A stretch of DNA of 47,306 nucleotides from Verminephrobacter aporrectodeae subsp. tuberculatae At4 (GCF_000193225.1 NZ_AFAL01000399.1:1-47306); one strand, 5' to 3'; numbered from the stretch's first letter, positions 18,579 to 28,203 are shown. Notes: generated by a model from the sequence alone, not told the origin. Numbers and translations are program-made.

Positions 18579-20114
18579 TCAATCGCCGATGTCGAAAGCC
18601 ACGCCCTGCGCCAGCGGCAGCGCGCTGGAGTAGTTGATGGTGTTCGTCGCACGGCGCATATAGGCTTTCCAGCTGTCGGAGCCGGCTTCGCGGCCACCGC
18701 CGGTCTCCTTCTCGCCGCCAAAGGCACCGCCAATCTCGGCGCCGCTCGGGCCGATGTTCACGTTCGCGATGCCGCAGTCCGACCCGGTCGCCGACATGAA
18801 GCGCTCGGCCTCGCGCACGTCGAGGGTGAAGATCGACGACGACAGGCCCGCGCCCACCGCGTTGTTCCACGCAATCGCGTCATCGAGCGACTGGTAGCGC
18901 AGCACGTACAGGATGGGGGCAAAGGTCTCGTGCAGCGCCGGGCCCATGTGTTGGGCCAGTTCCACCAGCGCGGGCCGCACGTAGTAGGCAGCGTCGCCGG
19001 CAATGCCCGCCTCCCGGTGGCCGCCATGCACCGTGGCGTTGAGCGCGCGGCTCTGCAGCAGCGCGGCCTGCATGTCGTCAAACGCCGTGCGGTCGATCAG
19101 CGGGCCCACCAGCGTGCCGGGCGTGCGCGGGTCGCCCACCGGCACGCGGTCGTACACCGCGATCAGCCGGGGCACCAGGGCGTCGTACACGCTGTCGTGC
19201 ACGAACAGGCGGCGCAGCGTGGTGCAGCGTTGGCCGGCCGTTCCCATGGCGGAAAAGGCAAGGCCGCGCAGTGCCAGGTCCAGGTCGGCCGAGGGCGCAA
19301 CGATGGCGGCGTTGTTCCCCCCCAGTTCCAGAATGCCGCGCGCAAAGCGCGCCGCCAGACGCGGCCCCACGGCGCGCCCCATGGCGCTGGAGCCGGTGGC
19401 CGAGAGCACGGCCACGCGGGCGTCGTCGACGAGCAGCTGGCCCACCGCGCGCGCGCCGATGAGCAGTTCCAGCAGGCCCTCGGGCGCAGCGCCGAAGCGC
19501 GCCAGCGCGCGCCGGGCGATGGCGTGCACGGCCAGGGCGGTCAGCGGGGTCTTCTCGGACGGCTTGCACACCACCGGGTCGCCGCACACCAGCGCCAGCG
19601 CGGCGTTCCAGGACCATACGGCGACGGGGAAGTTGAAGGCGGTGATCACGCCGCACACGCCCAGCGGATGCCAGGTTTCCATCATGCGGTGGCCGGGGCG
19701 CTCGGTGGCGATGCCCAGGCCGTACAGCTGGCGCGACAGGCCCACGGCAAAGTCACAGATGTCGATCATCTCCTGCACCTCGCCCAGCCCTTCGGAAGGT
19801 ATCTTGCCGACCTCCAGCGTCACCAGCAGGCCCAGGTCGGCCTTGGCCGCGCGCAGTTCCTCCCCGAGCAGGCGCACCAGCTCGCCCCGGCGCGGCGCGG
19901 GCACGCTGCGCCACACCAGAAACGCCGCGTGCGCCCGGCCAATGGCGGCCGAGGCTTCGGCCAGCGTGGACTGCGGCACGGCGCCGATGGCCTCGCCCGT
20001 GATGGGGGAGTGCACCAACAGATCGCCCCCCGTGTACGCCGCCCGGGGCACGCCCAGGCGTTGCAGCAGTTGATCGACATCGTGCGCGAGGGACGTGGCT
20101 GGGGGGGTGGACAT
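18579..20114 (-). CDS. NAD-dependent aldehyde dehydrogenase, ALDH7 (AmaB-like) type
   Basis: 511 residues. Oxidises an aldehyde to the acid; ALDH7 enzymes include alpha-aminoadipate-semialdehyde dehydrogenase of lysine/pipecolate catabolism (AmaB). Visible motifs: TAFNFPVAVWSWN with Asn161, CKPSEKTP with Lys184, ELGGNNA with general-base Glu263, and GQRCTT with nucleophile Cys297. The pattern ELGGNNAAI and GQRCTTLRR with late PSGAEIGGAFGGEKETGGGREAGSD is characteristic of ALDH7. Its place between the proteasome-type protease and a binding protein suggests amino-acid catabolism; lysine is a guess. Confidence 0.9.
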   Translation of the reverse strand: MSTPPATSLAHDVDQLLQRLGVPRAAYTGGDLLVHSPITGEAIGAVPQSTLAEASAAIGRAHAAFLVWRSVPAPRRGELVRLLGEELRAAKADLGLLVTLEVGKIPSEGLGEVQEMIDICDFAVGLSRQLYGLGIATERPGHRMMETWHPLGVCGVITAFNFPVAVWSWNAALALVCGDPVVCKPSEKTPLTALAVHAIARRALARFGAAPEGLLELLIGARAVGQLLVDDARVAVLSATGSSAMGRAVGPRLAARFARGILELGGNNAAIVAPSADLDLALRGLAFSAMGTAGQRCTTLRRLFVHDSVYDALVPRLIAVYDRVPVGDPRTPGTLVGPLIDRTAFDDMQAALLQSRALNATVHGGHREAGIAGDAAYYVRPALVELAQHMGPALHETFAPILYVLRYQSLDDAIAWNNAVGAGLSSSIFTLDVREAERFMSATGSDCGIANVNIGPSGAEIGGAFGGEKETGGGREAGSDSWKAYMRRATNTINYSSALPLAQGVAFDIGD

Positions 20115-20154
20115 GGCGGCTTTCGCGGTCAAAGGGCAGGGGGCGCGGCGCGGC

Positions 20155-20982
20155 TCAGATGAGCTTGTCCAGCGGGTTGGTGATTTTCTTGAGCGGCCCG
20201 CTGCGCGCCGGGGGCACCATGAGGGGCACCTGGGTCGATCCGCCGTTCCAGGCCGGGTCTTCGATGCTGTCGAACACCTGACGCAGCTTCTGCCCCCAGC
20301 TGTCGTGCAGCATGCGAAAGTAGGGGTTGTGCTCGTCAATGCAGATCAGCTTGTCGGTGGCAAAGCGGCCCACCTCGTAGACGACCAGGTCCAGCGGCAG
20401 GCCCACGGACAGGTTGGACTTGAGCGTGCTGTCCATGGACACGAGCGCGCATTTGGCGGCCTCGTTCAACGGGGTTTCGGGCGTCAGCACCCGGTCGAGC
20501 ACGGGCTTGCCGTATTTCGACTCGCCAACCTGGAAGTAGGGCGTCTCGGACGTGGCCTCGATGAAGTTGCCGGCCGAGTAGACCTGGAACAGGCGCATGC
20601 CCTCGCCCTGGATCTGGCCGCCGAACAGGATGGATACGTTGAATTCCACGCCCGCGCTCTGGAGCGCCGCGCCGTCGCGCTCGTGCACATGGCGCACGGC
20701 TGCGCCCAGCACGCGGACGGCGTCGAACATGCTGGTGGCGTTCCAGATCGTGATCGGCTCGCCGGATTCGCCGTTCTTGATCTGCTCGGTCTGGAGGATT
20801 TCGCGCACCGACTGCGAGATCGACAAATTGCCCGCGGAGAGCAGCACCATGAAGCGCTCGCCCGCTTTCTCATAGACGATCATCTTGCGAAACGAGCTGA
20901 TCTGGTCCAGTCCGGCGTTGGTGCGGGAGTCGGAGAGGAAGACCAGCCCGGCGTTGAGTTTGATGGCGACGCAGTACGTCAT
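20155..20982 (-). CDS. Proteasome-type protease (Anbu/BPH family, Ntn hydrolase)
   Basis: A 275-residue homologue of proteasome beta subunits and HslV. It starts MTYCVAIKLNAGLVFLSDSRT: after removal of Met, Thr1 would be the nucleophile with no propeptide. Counting from Thr1, Asp17 and Lys32 fall at the places of the proteasomal Asp17/Lys33 pair. The AxxxDSRTNAGLD and SFRKM patterns are family hallmarks. Betaproteobacteria have two such lineages, Anbu and the betaproteobacterial proteasome homologue (BPH). The usual Anbu partners (transglutaminase-like, alpha-E and ATP-grasp genes) are absent here, which slightly favours BPH. No unfoldase gene is nearby. It lies between mutS (52 bases) and the ALDH gene (40 bases). 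Confidence 0.88.
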   Translation of the reverse strand: MTYCVAIKLNAGLVFLSDSRTNAGLDQISSFRKMIVYEKAGERFMVLLSAGNLSISQSVREILQTEQIKNGESGEPITIWNATSMFDAVRVLGAAVRHVHERDGAALQSAGVEFNVSILFGGQIQGEGMRLFQVYSAGNFIEATSETPYFQVGESKYGKPVLDRVLTPETPLNEAAKCALVSMDSTLKSNLSVGLPLDLVVYEVGRFATDKLICIDEHNPYFRMLHDSWGQKLRQVFDSIEDPAWNGGSTQVPLMVPPARSGPLKKITNPLDKLI

Positions 20983-21034
20983 GGCAATGCATGCGAGAGA
21001 AATCCTGTGGGGACAGGAGTGTAGTGCCGCGCCC

Positions 21035-23650
21035 TCAGCCGCCCGCCAGCCTCTTGAGTTGGTACAGCGCGTCCAGCGCCTCGCGCGGGCTGAGCGCGTC
21101 GGGGGCTATTTGGGCGAGCGCGGCTTCCACCGGGCTGGGGGCCGCAGTCGGGGGGATTTCCGGGGCGGCGAACAGGTCGATCTGCAATTTGCCTTCGTCG
21201 GCCCGCGCCTCCAGCACCGCGAGCGCATGGCGCGCGTGCTGCAGCACGGGGGCCGGCATTCCCGCGAGCCGGGCCACCTGGATGCCGTAGCTGCGGCTCG
21301 CCGGGCCGGGCTGGATCTCGTGCAGGAAGACGATGTCGGCCCCGGACTCGGTCGCGCTCACATGCATGTTGATTGCGTGGCGGGCCTTGGCGGGCAGCTC
21401 GGTGAGCTCGAAGTAATGCGTGGCAAACAGCGCGAAGGCGCGGGTCCTGTCGTGCAAATGCGTCGCGATGCCGCTGGCCAGCGCCAGGCCGTCGAAGGTG
21501 CTGGTGCCGCGGCCGATCTCGTCCATCAGCACCAGGCTGTGCGCCGTCGCGGCGTGCAGGATCTGCGCGGCCTCGGTCATCTCCAGCATAAAGGTCGATT
21601 GCGCGTTCGCCAGGTCGTCGGCGGCGCCGATGCGCGTGTGGATCGCGTCGATCGGTCCCAGGCGGCAGTTGGCGGCCGGCACATGGCTGCCCATGCCGGC
21701 GAGCAGCACGATGAGCGCCACCTGGCGCATATACGTCGATTTGCCGCCCATGTTCGGGCCGGTGATGATCTGCATGCGGGTGTTCGCGTTCAGCCGCGTG
21801 TGGTTCGCGATGAAGCTGCCGCTCGAGGTTTCGGCCAGCCGCGCCTCGACCACCGGGTGGCGACCGCCCTCGATTTCGATGCAGGGCTCGGGCATGAACT
21901 GCGGCGCGCACCAGTTCAGCGTGAGCGAGCGCTCGGCCAGCGTGCACAGCACGTCCAGCGTGGCCAGCGCCCGGGCCAGGCGGGTGAGCGCGGGAACATG
22001 CGCCTGGAGCCGGTCCAGGATCTGCTCGTAGAGCCATTTCTCGCGTGCCAATGCACGCTCGCCGGCGGACAGGGCCTTGTCTTCAAAGGCCTTGAGCTCG
22101 GGCGTGATGAAGCGCTCGGCGTTCTTCAGCGTCTGGCGGCGGCGGTAGTCGTCGGGGACGCGGTCGAGGTGGCTGCTCGTGACCTCGATGTAGAAGCCAT
22201 GCACCTTGTTGAACTGCACGCGCAGGTTGGCGATTCCGGTGCGCGCTTTCTCGCGCGTCTCCAGAGCCAGCAGGAAGGCGTCGCAGTCGGTCTGTATGGC
22301 GCGCAGTTCGTCCAGTTCGGCGTCGAAGCCGGGCGCGATCACGCCGCCGTCGCGCACCAGCGCCGCGGGCTCCGGGGCAATCGCGGATTCCAGCAGCTCG
22401 GTGCAGTCTGCGGGCGGGTGCAGATGGCCAAAAATTTGCGCCAGATACGGCTCGGGCGCGCGCTCATCGAGCGCCAGCAGCGCGGCTTTTTGCAGCGTCC
22501 GGCCCAGCGCCAGCAGTTCGCGCGGGCGCACCTGGCGCAGCGCGATGCGCGCGGTGATGCGCTCCACGTCGCTCACGCCCCGGAGCTTGTCGCGCAAGGT
22601 GGCCCAGGGGTCGGCGCCAGCGCCCGCGCCGCCCCGCAGCGCCGTGGTCGCGGACAGGCGCTGGCGCGCCTCGGCGCGGTCGCGGCGCGGCTCCAGCAGC
22701 CAGGTCTTGAGTAGCCGGCTGCCCATTCCCGTCATGCAGGTGTCGAGCAGCGAAAAGAGCGTGGGCGCATCGTCGCCGCGCAGGGTCTTGACCAGTTCCA
22801 GGTTGCGCCGCGTGCTCGCGGGCAGGTCGATCAGCTCGTCGCCCCGCTGCACCTGCACGCTGTGCACATGGGTCAGGGCACGGCCCTGGGTGTGCTCCGC
22901 GTAGGCCAGCAGCCCGGCCGCGGCGGCGTGCGCTGCGCCCAGGTCCTGCGCACCCCAGCCCTGCAGGCTGGCCGCGCCCAGGTTTTCGAGCAGCTTGCGC
23001 GCGCCCAGCGCGCTGTCGAACTGCCATTCGGGCCGGGGGCTCATGGGGCATGTGAAGGCACCGTCCTGGCGCAGCGCCTGCAATTGCTGCTCGAAGCGCT
23101 CCGTCACGCCCGCGCTGTGGATGAGCTCGCAGGGCGCGACGCGGGCCAGCCAGGCGCCGAGCTCGTCGTGCGCGCATTCGGTCAGATGGATGCAGCCCTG
23201 CGTCAGGCTGAGCCAAGCCAAGCCGCAGCGCGCGCGCGGCGCCTGGTGCACGGCCAGCAGCAGCGTCTCGGACTTGTCCGGCAGCAGTTCGGCATCGGTC
23301 AGCGTTCCGGGCGTGACCACGCGCACCACCTTGCGCTCCACCGGCCCCTTGGCCGCAGTCACCTCGCTCACCTGTTCGGCGATGGCCACCGACTCGCCCA
23401 TCCTGATCAGGCGCGCGAGGTAGTTCTCCAGCGCATGAAAGGGCACGCCCGCCATCACCACCGGTTGTCCGCCCGACTGGCCGCGCTGCGTGAGCGCAAT
23501 GCCCAGCAGGCGCGCAGCCTTTTCCGCGTCGGCGTAGAACAGCTCGTAGAAATCGCCCATGCGGTAGAGCACGAGCGTCTCGGGGTACCCGGCCTTCAGG
23601 GCCAGGTATTGCTGCATCATGGGGGTGTGGTGTTCGCGCGGATCGGACAT
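21035..23650 (-). CDS. mutS: DNA mismatch repair ATPase MutS
   Basis: 871 residues, full length. The mismatch-reading Phe-x-Glu motif is in [17 protein letters not shown] near residue 30. The clamp and lever domains occupy the centre, and the C-terminal ABC-type ATPase has Walker [10 protein letters not shown] and Walker [17 protein letters not shown], followed by [11 protein letters not shown]. It recognises mispairs and recruits MutL. ATG 23650 is chosen because [19 protein letters not shown] is the normal opening; the open frame continues upstream without similarity. It is the first gene of a close-packed leftward run. Confidence 0.97.
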   Translation of the reverse strand: MSDPREHHTPMMQQYLALKAGYPETLVLYRMGDFYELFYADAEKAARLLGIALTQRGQSGGQPVVMAGVPFHALENYLARLIRMGESVAIAEQVSEVTAAKGPVERKVVRVVTPGTLTDAELLPDKSETLLLAVHQAPRARCGLAWLSLTQGCIHLTECAHDELGAWLARVAPCELIHSAGVTERFEQQLQALRQDGAFTCPMSPRPEWQFDSALGARKLLENLGAASLQGWGAQDLGAAHAAAAGLLAYAEHTQGRALTHVHSVQVQRGDELIDLPASTRRNLELVKTLRGDDAPTLFSLLDTCMTGMGSRLLKTWLLEPRRDRAEARQRLSATTALRGGAGAGADPWATLRDKLRGVSDVERITARIALRQVRPRELLALGRTLQKAALLALDERAPEPYLAQIFGHLHPPADCTELLESAIAPEPAALVRDGGVIAPGFDAELDELRAIQTDCDAFLLALETREKARTGIANLRVQFNKVHGFYIEVTSSHLDRVPDDYRRRQTLKNAERFITPELKAFEDKALSAGERALAREKWLYEQILDRLQAHVPALTRLARALATLDVLCTLAERSLTLNWCAPQFMPEPCIEIEGGRHPVVEARLAETSSGSFIANHTRLNANTRMQIITGPNMGGKSTYMRQVALIVLLAGMGSHVPAANCRLGPIDAIHTRIGAADDLANAQSTFMLEMTEAAQILHAATAHSLVLMDEIGRGTSTFDGLALASGIATHLHDRTRAFALFATHYFELTELPAKARHAINMHVSATESGADIVFLHEIQPGPASRSYGIQVARLAGMPAPVLQHARHALAVLEARADEGKLQIDLFAAPEIPPTAAPSPVEAALAQIAPDALSPREALDALYQLKRLAGG

Positions 23651-23765
23651 GCAGGCGGTGGCAGAAATGGGGCAAATGGAGCCAATGGGGCGTAAGACTG
23701 TAACAGTTAGCCCCCGGGCCATTGCCACGGGTTTGGTTTCCCGCCTGGGTTTTGGCATCCTTTGA

Positions 23766-24053
23766 AAAAGTCATGATGAAGGCCGTCGTGGAAGCCTTCA
23801 AGACTGCAAGACCGCCGGCATTGATCTGCGCACCCTGCCGCGCTGGCAGGCTTACGCAGGGCTGACGGCCGCCCGCAAGCCGTCAGCCCCTGCCCAGCCG
23901 CTCGGCCGACTGCTGGCCGTGGCCAACGAACCGCGCTTCGCGGACATGCCCCCGGCACGCATCGTGCCCATGCTCGCCGACGAAGGCGTCTACTTGGCCA
24001 GCGAGTCCAGCTTCGCGCGGGTGCTGCGCGCGCCCCATACATCCAGGCCGTGA
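23766..24053 (+). pseudogene. IS3-type transposase remnant
   Basis: An open frame whose residues resemble the linker before the DDE core of an IS3-type OrfB (CKTAGIDLRTLPRWQAY, then LLAVANEPRFADMPPARIVPMLADEGVYLASESSFARVLRA). The similarity stops abruptly at about 24035, before any catalytic Asp or Glu, and there is no start codon in frame. It is a truncated relic lying between mutS and the PI-PLC gene. The rest of the 481-base gap (23651-24131) holds nothing else I can recognise. Confidence 0.6.
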
Positions 24054-24131
24054 GCCTCAACCCTGAACACGATTCGGTCATCAAGACGCATTCCAGGGAA
24101 CAGGATATTCAGCCGATGGCTGAGGCGACAA

Positions 24132-25631
24132 CTATCTTGTAGAGGAATTTTCTCCCCTATCGCGAGTTATCTTATCGCGAGCCATGGAGCACCAATGGCT
24201 TTTATTTTCGTACCCGGTAACTCCCAACTTGGCCTGGTGGTCTTTACCGCAAACCACTGCGGTGGTGGCCCTTTTCGCATCGGCAAGCGAGGCCCCAAGC
24301 AAACAATTGATCCCGTCATTGCTGGCACATTGCGGATCTACGCCATTGGAACTGAGGGAAACCCATTCCTGTCCTGCCAGTTGCTGCATTCCTGTGAATG
24401 GCGCATTGAGTCGAATGACTCGGTCAATCAGGTCATTTCCGGGAAAATCGGCAACCAGAATTCCTGCGTATTGGGGATTGTTCTTTGCCAGCCATGTCGC
24501 CGTCAGTTCATTCAAGCCAGAAAAGAAGATCGAACATATCCATCCGATCCCCCAGGTGCATGATCCACGTGGGAAATCAGGCCACTTGCTCCGATGAAGT
24601 CCGGTCGCGGTTTCGGTTGCCCCGGTCCAGAGATGATTGGCGCTTGTATTGGCATGCATGCGACCGCCGGCAACAAAATATGGAAACGCCCCTCCGGAGC
24701 CGCTCATATAGCCGATGTTCAGATTCGAAGACGGTGCTTGAGAATTCGTGGTCGCCAAATAACTTTTGAGATCTTCCCATTTACCGTAAAGAGACCATTT
24801 TGTATCCAGGTTGTAAGAATCATGGATTCTGGCCTGACGATACGACAGACCGTACTTGAATTTCCCTGTTGGCCCGATAATTTCTTTTTCGGCCAAAGAC
24901 CCATCGGGCAAAGTTGCTGAGGCATTACCAAGCGGAAAATCGGAAAGGATGATGATCTTTCCTCTGACGGAGCGCAGTGTTGGGTTTGATTCCCCCCCGC
25001 TATTGTTCCAAAACAAGCTTTCGCCATATTTTTTAATATAGCTGTGCAAGGTTTCTCCGAAATAGCGAGTGTTTCCGGATGCACGATTGATGGATGCATT
25101 TTTGTCGTCATCATCCTCGTTTCTGACCCGGGCCATGATGACTTCTTCCGGATGCTTGTTCAGAAATTCCTTGATTTCCGACAATACGCCATCCATATCG
25201 GCGCCCAGATCGCTGACGCCGTGATACAGCTGGAACTTGTCATTTCGGTGCTTCACGCGGATGTCAAAAAATCTGATGCCTGCTTTCATCTGTTCCGTGA
25301 GCGGCATTGTTTGCGTGCGCACAATATCTTGAAGAGCCGGACCCGAAAATGCACCAGTTATAGTCGAGCCGACGATGGTCGAGGTAAAGGCTATGGAACC
25401 CCCGGTACTTGCAGCAGAGTCATGTGTTCCAACCAACGAAAGGCGATTGATGCGAGTGTTTCCATCAATGGCCTTCATGAAAGAGGAATTATCCGTGGAA
25501 GCCGTGACGTTCGTAGAAAACGCACCAGTATGTTGCCAGGCATCTGCCTGATAGCTTGCATGCACCTTTGAGCCAAAGATGACGAGCCCAGTCGCCATCG
25601 CCAAAAGGAATTTGTTATTTCTGTGATTCAT
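24132..25631 (-). CDS. Secreted phosphatidylinositol-specific phospholipase C-like protein
   Basis: 499 residues with a Sec signal peptide (residues 1-25, FLLAMATGLVIFGSKVHA). The PI-PLC X domain has the catalytic pairs in place: His70-Asp71 in LVGTHDSAA, Arg125 in GIRFFDIRV, and His137 in LYHGV, matching His32/Asp33, Arg69 and His82 of the Bacillus enzyme. The family cleaves phosphatidylinositol, often to release GPI anchors. Cysteines (at least eight in the C-terminal half) suggest disulfides in an exported protein. The gene is visibly AT-richer than the chromosomal genes around it and sits among transposase and Fic debris, so recent transfer is likely. A role towards eukaryotic membranes is an inference. 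Confidence 0.85.
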   Translation of the reverse strand: MNHRNNKFLLAMATGLVIFGSKVHASYQADAWQHTGAFSTNVTASTDNSSFMKAIDGNTRINRLSLVGTHDSAASTGGSIAFTSTIVGSTITGAFSGPALQDIVRTQTMPLTEQMKAGIRFFDIRVKHRNDKFQLYHGVSDLGADMDGVLSEIKEFLNKHPEEVIMARVRNEDDDDKNASINRASGNTRYFGETLHSYIKKYGESLFWNNSGGESNPTLRSVRGKIIILSDFPLGNASATLPDGSLAEKEIIGPTGKFKYGLSYRQARIHDSYNLDTKWSLYGKWEDLKSYLATTNSQAPSSNLNIGYMSGSGGAFPYFVAGGRMHANTSANHLWTGATETATGLHRSKWPDFPRGSCTWGIGWICSIFFSGLNELTATWLAKNNPQYAGILVADFPGNDLIDRVIRLNAPFTGMQQLAGQEWVSLSSNGVDPQCASNDGINCLLGASLADAKRATTAVVCGKDHQAKLGVTGYENKSHWCSMARDKITRDRGENSSTR

Positions 25632-25636
25632 GATGA

Positions 25637-26263
25637 TTAAGATGAGTTGTTGAAAATGTTTGATGAACCGTTTTCAATGATGAATGGTAGTGGCTTTTTG
25701 AGGTAAATTCGTTTTGCATACCATGCACACTCCCGAAGCATCGGCACCTGAAGGGCTCCCTTGTTTTTCTTGGCTGCTGCTGCGTGGCACATCGGATGAC
25801 GACGCGAACTCGTGCCAGACACCCGGCCAGCCCCATGCTGCGCGAGATGCCCACGTCCCACCAGGACACGGAAATGCTGCTTGAGCGTGTTGCGCTTGCC
25901 GTCAGTCAGCCGGATCGCATCGCCCATGGCGATGCGCCCATGCTCCCGCGCGAATTCGACGATCTGTGCGATGTCCTGCCAAGACGAGAGCACGCGTTCC
26001 ATCCCCTGCGCGTAGCCAGCCACTGCCTGCTCGTCGCGCGTCGCGAGGGTCTTGCTGCCTTCGATGCGGGTGGACGAACCGATGCTCCCCATGGCGGCCA
26101 CCCGGCGCAAGGCCGAGAGCTGGTCAGGCGCCTGGGTGCCGAGCGTGCGCCAAGCACCCTTGAACTCATCGATGCTGGCGATGCGCTTGAGGACTTCCGG
26201 GGAGAGCCGGATGGCGTGGGCGACGATCATTACGCGAATATTACATCGAACTACACCCAGCAA
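25637..26263 (-). pseudogene. Fic-family protein, internally deleted derivative (copy 1)
   Basis: The N-terminal Fic region (SPEVLKRIASIDEFKGAWRTLG, then MGSIGSSTRIEGSK and RDEQAVAGYAQGMERVLSSWQDI) is joined in frame to the C-terminal winged helix (AQIVEFAREHGRIAMGDAIRLTDGKRNTL). The roughly 200-residue core with HPFxxGNGR, which carries out AMP transfer, is missing. After GAGR a one-base deletion (ACACCCGG against ACACCCCGG in the second copy) shifts the frame, so the last 60 residues are not Fic. Non-functional as an AMP transferase. It ends six bases before the PI-PLC start. Confidence 0.8.
25759..25967. repeat. Direct repeat, copy A (Fic C-terminal segment)
   Basis: 209 bases that recur at 26442-26651 with only about a dozen differences. 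They encode, on the minus strand, the Fic C-terminal winged-helix segment. The copies diverge abruptly at 25967/26651, the point where the Fic core has been deleted in this copy. Confidence 0.85.
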
Positions 26264-26398
26264 TCTCCTGGGGTAACTACTTACTATTCAGCCCCCGGCC
26301 CGGGGCCCAGCTCATCAACCAAAGCGGGGGGGGGTGAACCGGAGAGCCCTGAAAGGCTTGGGTGAATGCGATGCGGCTGAAGCTGCTGTATTCCGCGA

Positions 26399-26704
26399 TC
26401 AGCCGGCCTCTGAAACGGAAGACGTTGTCCAGCATCGGCCTCCTTGTTCTTCTTGCTGGCTGCTGCGTGGCACATCGGATGACGACGCGAACTCGTACCA
26501 GACACCCCGGCCAGCCCCATGCTGCGCGAGATGCCCACGCTCCACCAAGACACGGAAATGCTGCTTGAGCGTGTTGCGCTTGCCGTCAGTCAGCCGGATC
26601 GCATCGCCCATGGTGATGCGCCCATGCTCGCGCGCGAATTCGACGATCTGTAGCGAAAGTTCGGGCAGTGCGGCGAGTACGATCTTCTCGCGCTCGACCT
26701 TGTG
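26399..26704 (-). pseudogene. Fic-family protein, C-terminal fragment (copy 2)
   Basis: About 100 residues beginning KVEREKIVLAALPELSLQIVEFAREHGRI and running through RNTLKQHFRVLVERGHLAQHGAGRGVWYEFA, the usual C-terminal winged helix of proteobacterial Fic proteins. Upstream, on its own strand, it abuts the end of the IS5-type remnant at about 26713. Together with the N-terminal fragment at 28276-28827, in the same orientation, it looks like the other end of one original fic gene. Confidence 0.75.
26442..26651. repeat. Direct repeat, copy B (Fic C-terminal segment)
   Basis: Partner of the repeat at 25759-25967, same orientation, 475 bases apart. It shows that the two tandem fic genes are paralogues from a duplication. 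Confidence 0.85.
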
Positions 26705-26712
26705 GGGGAGGG

Positions 26713-27233
26713 GCGTTGTTGCATCAATCGACCTTCGAAGATGCACCTCCCCAAGAACACCAATTCAGGTGAGGCGTGCGGACTGCGGACGAGCCAGAGA
26801 GGCCATGCGGTTGAGCACGCCCGCACGGATGGCGACCTCGGGGGCCTGCGAGCCAACCGTGCGTGCCCACAGGAAATGGCTGGTCAGCGTCTTCAGACGG
26901 TACATCAGGTTCTCCACCAGCGAGCGCTTGTGGTAGCCGCTGGCTTTTTTCCATTCGCGTCGGCCGCTCTCTGCGATCTTGTCAATGGCCGCATTGCGCC
27001 AAGTTGCGCCCGGCGTGGCCTGTGGCCAAGGCATGGCACCTTCGCGCGGGGGAATCGAGGGCGTCGCATTGCGCGCGGCAATCTGCGCGTGGCACGCTTT
27101 GGTGTCGTAGGCCCCGCCGACGATGTCAATCACCCGTGCGCAGCGCGGGCAAGACGACTTGCAGGCTCTGAGCGCGGCGGCTCAGGGTCGTGTAGTTGGG
27201 CACTGGCAGATTCGGGAAGATCTGCAACTAACT
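26713..27233 (-). mobile_element. IS5-type element remnant with internally deleted transposase
   Basis: On the minus strand the transposase enters at about 27230 with IFPNLPVPNYTTLSRRAQSLQ and VVLPALRTG, then stops. From 27133 another frame continues IVGGAYDTKACHAQIAARNA, PSIPPREGA, WKKASGYHKRSLVENLMYRLKTLT and RAGVLNRMASLARPQS to 26765. These are consecutive blocks of IS5-family (IS1182-like DDE_Tnp_1) transposases, but roughly 110 residues between them, with the first catalytic Asp, are gone, and so is the N-terminus. The outer end near 26713 (GCGTTGTTGCATCAATCG) looks like an element terminus. It cannot transpose on its own. Confidence 0.75.
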
Positions 27234-28203
27234 GCATGATTTCATAGGCATTCAGCGCAGCTCCTCGAAGCAACTGATCACCACTGATGAACATGTCCAA
27301 ACCATACTCGCCGTAGATGAGGTTATGGCGAATGCGCCCCACTTCCACTGCGTGCTTGTAGGTCGATGTCATTGGCATGGGATATTGGTTTTGCTCAGGC
27401 TGATCCACCAGATCGACACCCGGAGAATTGCGCAATAGTTCACGCACTGCATGCAAATCGGCCACCGGATCTTGGAAGCGCAGCGTCAAGGCTTCAGCGT
27501 GCGAACGCAGCGTGGGCACACGCACAGCGGTGGTGCTGACAGCAAGCTCGGGCAAGTTCAACACCTTGCGCAGCTCCCACACAACTTTCATCTCTTCACG
27601 CGTATAGCCGTTGGATTCGAAATTGTCGACCTGCGGTATGACGTTGAAGGCTGGATTGTGCGCGAAATTGATGCCGCTGTTATCACGATTATAATCCTCA
27701 AACGCGCGCGCCTTTTCAACCAGTTCCTGCATTGCAGGACGTCCGGCGCCACTAGCAGCCTGATAGGTCGAAACAATAACGCTTTCGAGTCCATAACGAG
27801 CATGCAGGGGCCCCAGAACCATAAGTGCAATGGCCGAGGAGCAGTTGGGGTTGGCAATCAAGCGCTCGCCGCGATATGTTTTGCCATTGATAGGCGGAAC
27901 CAGCAGAGGCACGTCGTCGTGATACCGGAAGGCCGAAGAATTGTCGATGACGCAGGATGATTTTGCCAGTTTCGGGCCAAATTCGAGCGAAAAAGCACCA
28001 GAGACACACAAAAATACAATATCGCAATCGGCGCAATTGGCCACCGAAAACTCACTGATCAAGTACTCGCTGACACCAACCTTGAGTTTGGTGTTGGCTG
28101 AGCGGCTCGACGCCATGCACTTAACTTCATGGCCAGTGTTTGCGAGCAGCTCAAGCATGGTCACGCCAACCGCACCATTGCATCCCACTACAGCTATCTT
28201 CAT
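27130..28203 (-). CDS. asd: Aspartate-semialdehyde dehydrogenase with IS-derived C-terminal tail
   Basis: 357 residues. Reduces aspartyl phosphate to aspartate semialdehyde for lysine, threonine and methionine synthesis. The Rossmann motif VVGCNGAVG opens the protein; NPNCSS holds the nucleophile Cys121, TYQAASGAG follows, and RVPTLRSHAEAL holds the catalytic His. After LNAYEIMQLV, where such enzymes normally end within a few residues, the frame runs into the IS5-type remnant and adds about 30 residues (ADLPESASAQLHDPEP onward) that are the transposase read in another frame. The gene is AT-richer than its neighbours. ATG 28203 follows GGGGAAAC. The catalytic core is complete, so it may still work. 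It is probably an acquired second copy rather than the housekeeping one. Confidence 0.85.
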   Translation of the reverse strand: MKIAVVGCNGAVGVTMLELLANTGHEVKCMASSRSANTKLKVGVSEYLISEFSVANCADCDIVFLCVSGAFSLEFGPKLAKSSCVIDNSSAFRYHDDVPLLVPPINGKTYRGERLIANPNCSSAIALMVLGPLHARYGLESVIVSTYQAASGAGRPAMQELVEKARAFEDYNRDNSGINFAHNPAFNVIPQVDNFESNGYTREEMKVVWELRKVLNLPELAVSTTAVRVPTLRSHAEALTLRFQDPVADLHAVRELLRNSPGVDLVDQPEQNQYPMPMTSTYKHAVEVGRIRHNLIYGEYGLDMFISGDQLLRGAALNAYEIMQLVADLPESASAQLHDPEPPRSEPASRLARAAHG

